From the NCBI GenBank assembly GCA_008931825.1, contig QXVZ01027850.1, positions 1 to 35,725 of the forward strand: a stretch of 35,725 nucleotides of DNA, in the 5' to 3' direction. The notes under the pieces are model-generated. The model ran no database searches. It was not told the origin of the DNA and saw only the letters and a list, made by a program, of their open reading frames with translations. Each line of letters begins with the position of its first letter. The stretch's first letter is position 1. Both the position numbers and the translations under genes were made by a program. The stretch comes from Phallusia fumigata. Taxonomy: Eukaryota > Chordata > Ascidiacea > Phlebobranchia > Ascidiidae. Below, piece by piece: positions 9,684 to 22,673 of this stretch.

Positions 9684-12321
9684 GAAAAAACTCAGCAACT
9701 TTTTCGACCTTCGCCACGCAAACCTGCTCGACAAAAATATTGTCTTTTTTGGCCCGTTTTTTTGTGGGCGAAATACTTTTGGGATGTGTTTATTATTATG
9801 GCGTCGCAATGTCGTTACAGTTTTTGAAGTCTTTCAATCAGATAATTTGCTGATTTTAAGCCCTGGCACGACAAAAAATACAAAACACAGCCAGTGACAG
9901 GCTTAAATGCCAAATGATTGTTCGCAAAACCAAACTTCTCTCGCATTGCTATTCGCCCGACTTCTTTCATAGTTCAATAGGTAGTGTATTTTTGTCGTGT
10001 AAAGTGAAAGCTTTAATGTGCCTATGGTCGCCCTTCTATGGTTATAGGTGGTTTTTGTGCGTGCTTTACCCCCCATCCCGTAATAATGTAATTTAATCGG
10101 TGTCCCTCTTTCCTCCGGAGCAAATCGTCTGTTGAAAACCCAAGTGCAATCATGTTGCAAAGTTTAGTGCCCGGTCAATGACTCTGACGTCACCGCTATG
10201 ACGTAGTGTTTTCTTGAACGTAAAGTGTTTGGTATCAATGTCAAATTATGAGTCGGGTGGTTTTTGCGACGGTACTGAGATTCTAAGGATCAAAACTATG
10301 GTGACATTTCGGGACAATCTGAAGCAAAATCTTCGGCTTTTTCGCACTTTAATTCACTCATCAACCCTTGAAGCGCGTTGTTTTGTCCGATGTAAGTTGC
10401 TGTTGAACAACAAAAATAAATCTCCTAAACTTTGGACATATTGCCTCAAATGTTTAGTTCGCTCAGCCGCGGATGGAACAGTTTAAAATTAAAGCATGAC
10501 TGGGGTCATATACCGTTGAACTTTACATAAAAAGCAACTGCATGGTTTAGTTTGAGGCTTCCCACTTAGTTACAGATGACGTATTTCAAAGTGAGGAAAT
10601 CCGTCAGTAGACAAACTGACAGACAATAATAACTGGTCACTTCACTTGATACAGACTGGATAGTTATATACAGGTTCATTTATTATTGAGAACAAAATCT
10701 GTATATTAACAACTGGCGCACAGATATGATAACCAACAGTTTCAACATCCCGCAGTAAAAAAGCGTTCTACTATTTCAACCACCAGATGTCGCAAAATAC
10801 TAGAACTCGCATATCCGCAGTCGTAAAATCATGGGCACTAGGCGACCGCTTGGTTAAATAGTCTGAGGCGCCGACCTATATACAGACCTGATAAAAAATC
10901 CGATCGGGATCGTCCCGGGTCGAACCCTGTGAAAAAAAGTTAAGTCACGACCCTTTGGACACATAAAAACCTACCCAATAATACCTCTTGTTTCAATGAT
11001 GTCACACACGCAAATTTGGTACTTGATAAAACTGACCATTTAGTATTTCACATGTCATGAATGCAGTTTATTTATCTGGTGGCTTTCTGTGTACGAACTG
11101 CATACCGTGTTTGGCAAACAAGGTGTCGCTTGTTATTGCGCAGTGTCAAAGAAACACCGTAATCGGATTTTGGCTACGGAAACAACACGCAACAAATATA
11201 CCCAGTCGTGCGCATGATGATCCATTTTTATAAATAGCGACAAGACGAACTTCATACGTCATTCTTAAACAACTTCAAAACAAGATTTGGCCTCAATTTG
11301 GCATAGAACCAAACCTACCTCTGTCTTATATCGACCTTCCATCATCCACTCCCAGTAGACCTCGGGTTTGGCGCAACTTCAAACAGTTGGTTGCCCATGA
11401 AACAAACGTATACGGTCACGATTTTACGAACTCCAACTCCACACACACTCACGATTCTACGGAGAAATAAATTTTCATAATGGGACGGATGTTGTAAAAT
11501 CGTATTTTAAAAACCACATCTATGTTTAAAACGGCGCTGTAACTTCTTTTATTTCCGGAACTTAGACCCACATGATGGGAGTTGCAAATATGAACACTTC
11601 TAAAACTACTGCATTAGACGTTTTGATGTGTTAGCAGAGCAATGCAGACCTGTTGGCGATCGTTCCATATCTTTATTGGAGTCATCTTATTTGCGAAACA
11701 TGACTTCGGATTTCGGTGATCGCTCTACCTAGTTGACAATCTCGGCCAAAATGGTATGATACTTCTTTGATTTTGACTTTTGGTTTGGTTGAGACCCGAG
11801 TAATCAAGAAATTGATGGTTGCAACGATCATCATATAGGCTACTTCACGAAGTGGTGTGTTTTGTTGAGTTAAGTTTTTTTCGCTTAGTGAAAGAAAACA
11901 TAGCGACACAATGGCACTAAATCAATCACCAGGTCGGACATAGCTGCTTAACGTTATGGCGCAAAAACATTAAGGGGACAATTCGCCGCAGCTACACACC
12001 GTAATTACGATGTGACGGGGCTCACAAGATAGTGAGTTTGGTGCAATATGAGGAACACCGGGGGTGACGTTGGTGGAATTAGTCGAGGGGGCCCTGGAAG
12101 CTAACCACCCGTGCCAGGAAAAGAGGGTGGGGTTCGGCAGGAAAACAAGCGCCGGAATGAAGAACACACGCAAAAAATGCCCAAAATTGTTTGATAGTGC
12201 ACATTGGACTAATATAAAAATTGGAATACTTATTTCTAATTACGGTTAGTTGGTTGGCGGAAGAATTAAACTGGCATTCAGCTGCCATTATAGGTTGAAC
12301 AGCCTGAACCGTGAGATTTTT

Positions 12322-12693
12322 ATGTTACTTCTACCGACCATATTTTGTGCATGTTGTCGGCACAACATTGTATGTGAAGGTTTTTATACAGATGACACCC
12401 TGACAGGCTTTGTCGGATCAAAATCGGCCAGTTTTAAAGATATGCCACAAACTTTGACGATCTCTGGACCAATGCTAGGCCTTTTCAAAGCGTGTTACAA
12501 GCGAGCTTTGTTCGAATCTATAGGATTCTTAGCTGCAATCTACAACACACGTGAGGTGCTTTGTCCGCACTTCAGAATTTTTACCAAACATTCCAAGGAT
12601 TGTCTAGCTACATATGCACTAAAAACCGGTGTCGTCCATGGGCAAGATTTGGCTTTCTGGCAATCTCCCTATTCAATGCAGTTTTTTGTTTAG
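12322..12693 (+). CDS. Unrecognised 123-aa open frame, probably chance
   Basis: From the first ATG the frame runs 123 codons; upstream codons stay open to about 12250. It begins MLLLPTIFCACC, which could act as a signal peptide, and holds eight Cys spread unevenly. I recognise no family. For this base composition roughly one frame of this length is expected by chance in 35 kb on six frames. It has no clear splice context and no paralogue in the window. Listed only because it is the longest open stretch between DDOST and neurexin. Confidence 0.12.
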   Translation: MLLLPTIFCACCRHNIVCEGFYTDDTLTGFVGSKSASFKDMPQTLTISGPMLGLFKACYKRALFESIGFLAAIYNTREVLCPHFRIFTKHSKDCLATYALKTGVVHGQDLAFWQSPYSMQFFV

Positions 12694-12956
12694 TTTTTCC
12701 ATCTCAGCTGTAGCTTTTCAAACCAGAATCCAATTTACCTCAGTATAAGGCTAAGTAAACGTGTTTGCCAACTAAGCTAGAAAAAAACACCAAAAACCAA
12801 GCTTGAAATCTCTTACCTCGGTTTTGAATTGATAAAACGTCAAAACAGTTTTATCCCGAAAAGCTTTGCTGCCACAATTAGAAAACCACTAATTAGGCTT
12901 TTTAAAGCGCTGCCATCAATACGGAGACTGTGGTATTCACACACAGACGGAATCTT

Positions 12957-12981
12957 GCAAAAGCGCCAAAAACGCTTTTGC
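12957..12981. repeat. Perfect 9-bp hairpin
   Basis: GCAAAAGCG (12957-12965) pairs fully with CGCTTTTGC (12973-12981) around a 7-nt A-rich loop. No associated feature was recognised. Confidence 0.6.
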
Positions 12982-14552
12982 GCAATTCCCTGATTGGCAT
13001 CTTAAAGGAAAACCTGCAAGAACGTACAACATTAAAGGGAAACCAATATATTTAAAAGGGGTTTGTTTGCCTTGTTTCGGGGTTTAGGCAAACATCTTTT
13101 GAAACTGTATCTACAGTTTTAACTGCCTCCCATGCTATCAGCTCTATTTTAGTGCCCTCGACTATTTTTGCAGTTTTGATTTTTGGACTATAATTCAACA
13201 TGTTCCTGTTAATTAACCAATTTGACTCGACCTTTCGAAATGCCAACGGAGATTTAATAAACAGATGGTAACCGGTTTTCAGGGACAGACCTGAAAACAA
13301 ATCGAAATCCATCAGCAGAGGGAGGCGAACTGAAGAGTGCCAACTGCACGTCACTGGTGCATTTCGAGAAAAAGTCCATTCATCAATAACCCCCAATCGA
13401 TTTGGCATTTTTTGCCAGGATGCCTCGGGGTCCCGTGCTGTCAGAGTTGGTTTAAATTACGCGTTGGGAATAAAATCTGTTTTTCCGGTTGCTTCAATTG
13501 TTGCGAGAAGAAGTTTGGGTAAGAGAACCTGGTTAACGGGGTTCTTGTATCGCTTTAGTTGCTTTAAGGTTGCGTTAAAAATGTAAGGTGTGCTCTGGTG
13601 GCAGACAAAAACTTTTTGTAACGCAGGTTTGCTTGTATGTTTGGGTTGTCTTTCTGAAAGAGTTAACAATAAGTCAGCGCAGTAAGCCCAGTTTTTCCTG
13701 ATAACGTTCCACACAAGGGGTTTCAGCGTACAGACGTCAATAGAATATTGCGTTTTCAAGCTGATTTTTATCACCATTTTGTACGATTTCTATGACTTTT
13801 TTGATTATTATCATCATTATTTTTTTGAAAAGTTTTCAAGAGTCTTCAGCCTTGGCACGCAAGGACTAATGTTAGGACAAGACGTTTTAGCAAGTTCTTT
13901 TGTGCACTGTTTATCGGGTAATGTTGCTGATTTGATGACTGATGTTTTTTTAATATATAGCAAAGTATAATTGGTTATCCCTTGGGGGACAGATTATCTC
14001 ACAGGGCTGTAAATGTTAACATTCGGTAATTTCTCACCACTGTATGTGGTATTGCGAGAAAATATAAAACCCCTGGCATGGAATAGGCGGTCTACGATGA
14101 AAGTTTGCGCCCCTGCTGTGTACATTGCTGTGTGACGACACTGTTTGCGAACAAGTCGCCTTGTGACGTCATTTTTTCTACTCAGCGATAAGTAAGCTTT
14201 CCAGCGTGTGGTGAAACAGCGGTTTGGTGCACACCACTCACTCGCACGCCAATGGATGTTCTATTGATTCATAAGTCTGATTTCACGGCAAGTTTTGTTC
14301 GTAGGTAGTCGCGTTTGGGCTCCGCCTGTCGTGGTTTCCGATATTTTCGGCTTTTGTCCATGCGTAAAGTCCATTGTTGCCACACGACAGCGGTCGATAC
14401 TGGATAAAAACGGGCTTCGACAAAATGCCATTTGCGTAGAGTATTTCGAGAAGGTTTCGTTGTTGCTTAGATTTAGATTCAGCCGTCAATGTGTCAAGCG
14501 AATGTTGCAGGTGATACATTATGCTTGTAAAGTTACGAGAAAGATCCGGATN

Positions 14553-15618
14553 TTTGGCGTCTAAAAAAGATTCAAAAAATTTTATGCGTTTATCAGCGCA
14601 CAACATGATTTTGATCAAGCCATCAGCAAAATTAAAGTCGTTTTGCAATGATTGAAGGTTTTGTTTATACTAAGACCTACCTCAATCGATTAAAAGAACA
14701 TCTTTGGCCCAAAAACGAGCGAAAGTAAACGTCCGCTGGTATGTCGCAATTTAGGGAAATTGACGAACTTAATAATTGACGATTATTTCAAGGTATAACG
14801 CAATAGTTCTTAAAGTTTTTACAAGCAAGGAAATTCAGGTTTTCCTTCACTTATTTTATATAATATTCCACGAGCCACATGGGGTCGCTTAATAATCGGA
14901 GCACCATTAAATATTCATCACCTTGTCTGGCAACGTTAAACCCGCACAGCAATGAGCCAGTACTTGGGGTTTATAATGTGAACATAATCCAAATCTCGCC
15001 GGACCAATTTTATTGCGTTGTGGGACTTGCACTGTTNGGAAAGCCATGAGGCAGGTTTATCAATGATCGGGAAGGGCCAAAATACACATCAACTTTCAGT
15101 TTAAGCACTTTGCTGCGTTCTATCAGATTATCAGAATTTTAGCGTCTAAAAAGATTCAAAAAAATTTATGCGTTTATCAGCACACAACATGATTTTGATC
15201 AAGCCATCAGCGAAATTAAAGTCGCTTTGCAATGGTTTAGGGTTTTGTTTATACTAAGACCTACCGAAATCGATTAAAGAACATCTTTGGCCCAAAAACG
15301 AAAGTAAACGTCTGCTGGTATGTCGCAATTTAGGGAAATTGACGAACTTATAGTAAAACGATGAATATTTCAAGGTCTAACGCAATAGTTCTCAAAGTTT
15401 TTACAAGCAAGAAAATTCTGCTTTTCCTTCACTTATTTTAGATAATATTCCACGAGCCACACGGGGTCGCTTAATAATCGGAGCACCATTAAATATTCAT
15501 CACCTTGTCTGGCAACGTTAAACCCGCACAGCAATGAGCCAGTACTTGGGGTTTATAATGTGAACATAATCCAAATCTCGCCGGACCAATTTTATTGCGT
15601 TGTGGGACTTGCACTGTT
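14553..15618. repeat. Second-haplotype contig (14553-15036) duplicated at 15142-15618
   Basis: The 484 bp between N14552 and N15037 match 15142-15618 over almost their whole length but with about two dozen substitutions and small indels, roughly 95% identity by eye. A contig bounded by Ns on both sides and homologous to its right neighbour is best read as an alternative allele placed in line. Confidence 0.85.
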
Positions 15619-16641
15619 TTCTCAGTGGTAACTGTAATTCAGCATCGGGTTGCTTTGGACTAAAACAATCACTAGTTACCGCCGGTTGGTCATCTTGAAA
15701 AACTTCAGACTTTACTTCCCAAAAGTCGTGTTGTGGTTTTACAGGCAAAATATTTGATTGACTTCGTCGCACTTTGTATTTAGATACTTTTGGTCAATCA
15801 TGTGAAATTTATGATTCGAAACGCCTGGCAAGCGTAACCCAATAGGTTTTTTTTTTAAACATCTAACTGCAACGTTTCTGGTACGTTAGTTCATTCTTTT
15901 AAAAGGTTACATTATTCAACAATTCGCATCTAATATCACTTAGTAGGTTGTACAAAATATATTGGTTGCTATTTCCGTTGTTGACCTGCACCAATAAGAC
16001 GGGACACTTCTTTTCTCCAATGTCTTGGTTTATTCCTTCGAATCGGAATTTATTAACGATGGAAGGAGAACGGGGTGCTGAAAAATCTATAAGTGACCTT
16101 TTATCGTGGCGGAAGGATCGATACACCGCCCAAAACAAACCTGTTAACTGGTGTTTTGCAACTAATTGCGTGCCCCAGATTGCGTTAATTGCAACGCGTT
16201 GAGCTGTGAATGGGGATATATATTATGCAGCATCACATATGTGTATGTAGGTTTGAAATTTTTTATACAGGTTTTCTACCAGCTTACTACTGTGATTGGT
16301 TGCACAAAGCGCGCCGCAGCCCATTGGTTGCACAAAGCGTTCCTATAACATGTGCTTTTGTCAAATTAGTTGACAAGTACATTAGAAAATGTTGAATGAC
16401 AAGCATTTGGAAATATGCAATTGGCGTGAAAGTTATGTGTGAAGTTGTTCATGTTAGTTATTTGAAAATGTTTTGTTTAAGATGCGCATCTGAGGCGTAT
16501 TAAATTTGTTGCCTTTGACTGCAAACGAGTTTTTATTGTCTTTTGTACTTGATTTTTGAAGTTGAGCACATGTATAATAATGACAATACTATGGCTTTTT
16601 TTAAACTGGCACCAAATTCTTTGCTAGCAAGTGGGTATGTC
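15619..16641. other. Intergenic, no supported gene
   Basis: Minus-strand open frames at 15518-15772 and 15899-16138 lack an ATG of their own and match no family I know. A 17-bp direct repeat, each copy with an inverted CCAAT box, is at 16295-16311 and 16323-16339. Confidence 0.45.
16295..16339 (+). repeat. 17-bp direct repeat with paired inverted CCAAT boxes
   Basis: ATTGGTTGCACAAAGCG occurs at 16295-16311 and again at 16323-16339, a 28-bp period, separated by GC-rich CGCCGCAGCCC. ATTGG is the complement of CCAAT. Paired CCAAT boxes are common in promoters, but no transcript start is evident nearby. Confidence 0.5.
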
Positions 16642-19600
16642 AGCGTCGTATATTTTAGGGAAAATAATTGTAAATTTTTTAAGTTGAATGTAAATCAGCC
16701 AGCCCGAAAAATTGGCTCCTGTATTAAAGGCTGTCATTACTAGAACAGCGCGTAATCGATATTCTTACATAAGCCTGTGGTTATGACATTTTTGGGGAAA
16801 ATGACTACAGTCAAATGCACCGCCTTGCTTCATCGCCGCAAACTTGCAACGGAACGCACGTAAGTTGTCGAGTAGTGTTTCACGAGGAGACGCAAACGAA
16901 AAACAACTGTTCTTAAGCTGGTGAATAATTCATACCAGCCATTTGGCCCAGCTGCATCGTTGCCTTATGCGAGCGCTATGTTGAAAGGGTGATAGAAAGG
17001 ACCTTTTCGTCTTAAGTTCGGACAAGTGCTCATCAAAGGCCGAATGGCCGATCGGTCTCCGCTGGTCGCCATCAATAGTTTTCCCAAAGCTATTAACATC
17101 GCCGTCGTCTACTGACCAAGGTGGCCAAAGCAGGTCCAATTGGGCGTGGGCTTTTAAGGGATACACATCGATATCTTGCTTTTCTTGTTGATCACGAAAC
17201 AACTTTAGTGAAATTTAGCAAACGAAATACAAATATAATTAGGTTAGATCAAACATTGAATTATAATAACTACTTGCTCAGAATTCGAACAAAACATCAC
17301 CTATTTGCGAACAATAGTAAAGTATTGATCAATACTATGGAGGTTGTGTGAGACTTGAATTATAAGGATTTCTTTTGTGATTACAATCGCACCGCGGGCA
17401 AACATACAGAGAAGATATATATTTCATTTCCTCTCGATTAAGGTCAAATATTGGTCTATTATTATCGGGAGGTCCCTCAACAAATTAAATAAATCTATTT
17501 TTGGCATAAACGTAGTTTGTAAAATTTATCCTTTAAAGGAAGAATCAACATGGAAACTAAAATGAGGCTTTCAACTGCTGTTTGTTAATGGAAGATACAG
17601 AAATGCGTTTTTTGTTCTCAGCATGGGAGTACATGGCCTGACATTCCCAATTGTCATGACCCGGCTAATCCTGTAAAAGTCCCCAGTAATCCATTATAGA
17701 TAAAGAATAAACTGCGATACCGATCAGTTAGCGACAAGACGAACTTTCTTGACGATAAGAGTAATGAGCCAAAGCAATGCACTTTTAAAAACAGATTACT
17801 AAAGAGTTGAGGCTGTTTGTTACGTAATACGCTGAAAATGGACCGTTTTTCGCTAGTTCACTGGCAATTCAGTTCCTAATATTGAAACAGGATGTTAAAA
17901 CGAAAATGTACAATATACTGGTTTGAAACAAATGCGTTTTTTCAATTGATTTTTCACTATTCGCTGTAAAATGACCCCAAGTTTGCAATTTTATGGTCTT
18001 AAAATTGCTATTCCCGCCGTTGTGGGACTTTCAAAAGGCAAACATAGCTTCGGGCTCCGGGGACCACATCTAATCGATTGTTTTCAAAAGAAGATTCATT
18101 CGATATTTCCAATGATGCAAAAACGAAGCTTTATGACGTCACATAGTAAGGCGGAGAAAAAAGACAATGCCGCTTCTCTCTTTCACAGTGTTATTGGTAC
18201 GGGAAAGAAAAAGGTTGCTTTGCTGGCTGGNAGCGTCGTATATTTTAGGGAAAATAATTGTAAATTTTTAAAGTTGAATGTAAATCAGCCAGCCCGAAAA
18301 ATTGGCTCCTGTATTAAAGGCTGTCATTACTAGAACAGCGCGTAATCGATATTCTTACATAAGCCTGTGGTTATGACATTTTTGGGGAAAATGACTACAG
18401 TCAAATGCACCGCCTTGCTTCATCGCCGCAAACTTGCAACGGAACGCACGTAAGTTGTCGAGTAGTGTTTCACGAGGAGACGCAAACGAAAAACAACTGT
18501 TCTTAAGCTGGTGAATAATTCATACCAGCCATTTGGCCCAGCTGCATCGTTGCCTTATGCGAGCGCTATGTTGAAAGGGTGATAGAAAGGACCTTTTCGT
18601 CTTAAGTTCGGACAAGTGCTCATCAAAGGCCGAATGGCCGATCGGTCTCCGCTGGTCGCCATCAATAGTTTTCCCAAAGCTATTAACATCGCCGTCGTCT
18701 ACTGACCAAGGTGGCCAAAGCAGGTCCAATTGGGCGTGGGCTTTTAAGGGATACACATCGATATCTTGCTTTTCTTGTTGATCACGAAACAACTTTAGTG
18801 AAATTTAGCAAACGAAATACAAATATAATTAGGTTAGATCAAACATTGAATTATAATAACTACCTTGCTTAGAATTCGAACAAAACATCATCTATTTGCG
18901 AACAATATTAAAGTATTGATCAATACTATGGAGGTTGTGTGAGACTTGAATTATAAGGATTTCTTTTGTGATTACAATCGCACCGCGGGCAAACATACAG
19001 AGAAGATATATATTTCATTTCCTCTCGATTAAGGTCAAATATTGGTCTATTATTATCGGGAGGTCCCTCAACAAATTAAATAAATCTATTTTTGGCATAA
19101 ACGTAGTTTGTAAAATTTATCCTTTAAAGGAAGAATCAACATGGAAACTAAAATGAGGCTTTCAACTGCTGTTTGTTAATGGAAGATACAGAAATGCGTT
19201 TTTTGTTCTCAGCATGGGAGTACATGGCCTGACATTCCCAATTGTCATGACCCGGCTAATCCTGTAAAAGTCCCCAGTAATCCATTATAGATAAAGAATA
19301 AACTGCGATACCGATCAGTTAGCGACAAGACGAACTTTCTTGACGATAAGAGTAATGAGCCAAAGCAATGCACTTTTAAAAACAGATTACTAAAGAGTTG
19401 AGGCTGTTTGTTACGTAATACGCTGAAAATGGACCGTTTTTCGCTAGTTCACTGGCAATTCAGTTCCTAATATTGAAACAGGATGTTAAAACGGAAATGT
19501 ACAATATACTGGTTTGAAACAAATGCGTTTTTTCAATTGATTTTTCACTATTCGCTGTAAAATGACCCCAAGTTTGCAATTTTATGGTCTTAAAATTGCT

Positions 19601-19821
19601 ATTCCCGCCGTTGTGGGACTTTCAAAAGGCAAACATAGCTTCGGGCTCCGGGGACCACATCTAATCGATTGTTTTCAAAAGAAGATTCATTCGATATTTC
19701 CAATGATGCAAAAACGAAGCTTTATGACGTCACATAGTAAGGCGGAGAAAAAAGACAATGCCGCTTCTCTCTTTCACAGTGTAATTGGTACAGGAAAGAA
19801 AAAGGTTGCTTTGCTGGCTGG
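16642..19821. repeat. 1.59-kb direct duplication around N18231 (unmerged contig overlap)
   Basis: Bases 16642-18230 recur at 18232-19821 with only a handful of differences (for example one inserted base near 18863 and a few substitutions), better than 99% identity by eye. The copies meet exactly at the single N. All open frames in one copy, such as minus 16930-17202 and plus 17971 onward, are therefore repeated in the other. No gene was recognised in either copy. Confidence 0.9.
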
Positions 19822-20381
19822 TAGTTGATTTTGCCCTCGGTGTGGGAGGATGAAAAGTTTTTCAAGTACGATGCAGCCAATATTTCCTGCATATTGTTGC
19901 ATCACAGTTCAGAAAAGCAAGAGCGAAATCTTGACAAAGCGGTGATGACCAGTGAATAAAAATGTCTTAGATAGGGATTTTTTGATTCGGGTAGTCACGA
20001 AAAGGTTTCAGGTTTGGCCAGATGCGAGATAAAGAGAGCTGAAAGATAGTTAGCCGATGTGTTGTTGTACTTATTGTACTTGTGCATGGGTGAAAAGTTT
20101 AACAACGCTGTCAAGAGTGGTTGGCTCTAATAAAGAGTGGTAAGTTCCTATTACACACGCTGCGCTTGACCTAAACTATTGATTGTGGTTTTGTGGGTTG
20201 CAGACTTATATGATGATTATGAAAATGAAAACTGAAAACCAGTCCACTTTTTATTTTATTGCATGTCAAGTTAAAATCCTTTTTGACTCCATGGTTGATT
20301 TTGCTATTTTGCTCCTAATCTTAGTCTTCGGTGGTACATTAGGTGTTTCTTGAAAACATTTTTGAAAAGGAACAGGATTTG

Positions 20382-20608
20382 TGTTGCGGCCTTGTCCAAT
20401 CAGCCCTAATTAGGAGACGAGATCAGGCTGACAAGATGATAATGCGTAGCCCCTATCGAAAGCGCTGTTGCTTTTCTGGTAATTTTGATCGATTNTGTTG
20501 CGGCCTTGTCCAATCAGCCCTAATTAGGAGACGAGATCAGGCTGACAAGATGATAATGCGTAGCCCCTATCGAAAGCGCTGTTGCTTTTCTGGTAATTTT
20601 GATCGATT
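20382..20608. repeat. 113-bp direct duplication around N20495
   Basis: Bases 20382-20494 recur at 20496-20608 with no difference seen, joined at the N. Same contig-overlap pattern as elsewhere in the window. Confidence 0.92.
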
Positions 20609-20619
20609 TTCGTCGGTGT

Positions 20620-21927
20620 AGGTGTTCGGGAAACTGGATTGCTCCATTTTCTTCGGGTAATTAAAGTTAATTAAAACGCGAACGGAACCGAATGGGCGGC
20701 GACAGCATCTGGAATCGATTACGCGTCGCGTTTTGGGCCGCAAAGCCGGCGCGCAAATGCATCACAAGGGGTGTAAAGATGGTGAGGTAGATGATTGATG
20801 TTGCTTTCTACTTTTGAGCCTAGATTAACTAGAACCAACTGGAGTATTGTAGTGGCAATTTTGTTTCATTTGGTACAAAACTAAAAACTTGCATAACTAC
20901 CTGTTTATAACTACCCAAATTTTGACACGTCTGATCGCAATACTAGTAAAGCTTGTCAGAAAGTGGCGTAGAAAGCTGGTTTTTGCATGTTAGCTCACTG
21001 TAAAAAGGTTTACCACTACATATTTTTTCTGAAGTTCAGTTTCTTTAGTGAAAACATTTAATATCTATCAAAGTCCAATCGTAATGTCAGTTTGAGGTTA
21101 AAAATCAAGACTTGAATTTAACTTTAATAAAAAATACTTTTAATCCGGTCTCTACAAAGTCAGTTTCTCGTAATCGTTCTTAGTCCCATTGTTTATTTAA
21201 CGAGCGTCTCATCATTTTGGGACAACTCTTCTCCCTATTTGCTCCTCCTGAGTAGAGAGCCTCCGTGTGATAAATAATGCATGCTAAGGATGTCTGCGAA
21301 TTCCCGTGCGCACTGAAAGAAAACTATTAGCGCTTAGGCAGTCAACTCTTAACCGGGCAAGCGCAAACCGATGCACATTTGGGGTATCTCCGGTTTGCTC
21401 ACGTGCAATAAAAAGGTAGAGTTGCATTTTTCTCCATACAATATTTTTTCATTAAGCTACTTTTAAGTCTGTGTCTTGTTTTACTAAGTTTGTTTGTTTT
21501 CTTGTTTTTCTAAGTTTGATTTAAGAAACTAGAAAAAAATTGAGCTATTCCCCAAATTGCACAACAAACGCAAATGAATTTTAGCGTTTCGATGCATTTA
21601 GTTATTTTTTTGAATTGTTAAAAATTTGCGAAAAAGGGTACGGATTGCGCATTTGTTTGTGGACTGCTTATGTTCTCTAAGGCAGTATACCAGTTAATAA
21701 TGTCAGTGATCAGCGCAAAGAATCAAGTGCATGCTAATCTTTAATACTGATTTTCGTGTAATACCACTCATGCACTCAAAATGTCGTTTTTCCAAGGTCG
21801 ACCCCTAGAATTGTGTTCAGTACCGGAAGACATGTTTTTGTAGACTGGAGTATTGTATTACGTGTATAAACACAACTGCAACTATTTTCCACACACGTCG
21901 AAACGCAGAGACCATAAACTTCACGCA
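20620..21927 (+). promoter_or_regulatory. Upstream region of the neurexin gene
   Basis: 1.3 kb before the neurexin start codon. A short CpG-rich patch (about 20670-20770) stands out from AT-rich surroundings and ends near a donor-like ATG|gtgagg at about 20780, so an upstream non-coding exon is possible. A TATA-like aataaaaagg lies at 21407-21416. The stretch 21430-21700 is AT-rich with no gene seen. In-frame TAG at 21841 closes the neurexin frame upstream. Promoter assignment is inference. Confidence 0.35.
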
Positions 21928-22673
21928 ATGCCGCTCAGAAAGTTAACCATTTGGCATCGATACGACTGCCTGGTTTTGATGCTTCTTTCCACCTTGGTGA
22001 CATCATCAGTAGGTTCATGGGATCTGGATTCCGAACTCTCTTTATCCGTCACCGGGCCCCAGCGCCAAACTATTACACCTATTGGTAACTCTTCAATGCT
22101 AGCTGGCGACTTAGTCCGCATGACCACGTTCCATTTTTCCGGCAACACCGGACAATACGCCGAGTTTCCTACATGGGATACCCCAACCGACGGAAGCATG
22201 GCTCTGTCGTTCCAATTCCGCACTAAACTGGGCGACGCGTTTTTGATGTACTCAGACGACGGTGATTCAAGTTTTATTGCAATTACTCTGTACCAGCGTG
22301 CACTACGACTGCGTTTTAAGTTCGGTCTACCGAGGACTGTGGTTCTGACTTTAGGCAACAATATGAACGACAATCGTTGGCACACAGTGCAAGTCGAGAA
22401 ATCCTTTCCCTCCATGCGATTCACAGTGGACGGAAATGTCACATCTCAGTCCATCCAGGGTGAGGGTCAGGATCTTAAAGCAACTACTCCCACGTTTTTC
22501 GGTGGCCTTACAGGTGGTTACGAGATTAGCCGGCTTGCTCTGCCATCGGTGTATTTCGAAAACCGATTTAGTGGATGGATTCGACAGATTTCCATCAACG
22601 GAAAATACGTATCGGCCGTTCGCAAGTACGACGTGCTGGAACAGACCTTGGACGATGCTTGCAACGAATTCAG
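21928..22673 (+). CDS. NRXN: Neurexin exon 1 (signal peptide and LNS1)
   Basis: 248 codons plus 2 nt from the first ATG after the in-frame TAG at 21841. The open frame reaches back to 21853 but without an ATG. A hydrophobic core (CLVLMLLSTLVTSSVGS) marks the signal peptide. LNS1 follows: GQYAEFPTWDTP, MALSFQFRTK, AFLMYSDDGDSSFIAITLY, NDNRWHTVQVEK, TFFGGLTGGY and FSGWIRQISING, each with an alpha-neurexin LNS1 counterpart. The vertebrate CCESE cysteine pair is absent (TWDTPTDGS here). Donor CAG|gtacat. The open frame continues another 27 codons into the intron, which is not thought to be used. Confidence 0.93.

Larger units (their letters stand above)
9690..14551. other. Intergenic, no supported gene
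   Basis: Between DDOST and the first N of the duplicated block. Open frames here, the largest being 12322-12693 (plus), 13457-13777 (minus) and 13052-13408 (minus), have no recognisable domain. Small structures seen: a consensus CRE at 10185-10192 and another at 14164-14171; a tRNA-like B-box stretch near 10842-10932; perfect short hairpins at 12957-12981 and 13064-13094. Confidence 0.5.

Noticed and set aside
10842..10932. tRNA-Leu-like sequence (TTGGTTAAATAGTCTGAGGCGCC ... GGGTCGAACCC, joined by eye)
   Set aside because: The T stem pairs at only three of five positions and no anticodon stem is clear; at best a decayed tRNA-derived element.
13052..17202. String of minus-strand open frames (13052-13408, 13457-13777, 14283-14648, 15518-15772, 15899-16138, 16930-17202) that might be exons of one gene
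   Set aside because: No domain recognised and most lack ATG. The allelic copy of 14557-14640 breaks the frame by an indel, which argues against coding. About two dozen frames over 80 codons are expected by chance here.
17971..18333. 120-codon plus-strand open frame crossing N18231
   Set aside because: The frame passes through an assembly join and its end is copied contig sequence. The clean copy at 19562-19828 is only 88 codons with no known domain.
16642..19821. Recent 1.6-kb tandem duplication
   Set aside because: The copies meet exactly at an N, as in the other pairs here, so an unmerged contig overlap is simpler than a real duplication.
21921..22442. 173-codon open frame antisense to neurexin exon 1
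   Set aside because: It lies wholly opposite a clear LNS1 coding exon and shows no family resemblance; it is a codon-bias shadow, as are 22351-22764 (minus) and 22436-22777 (plus).
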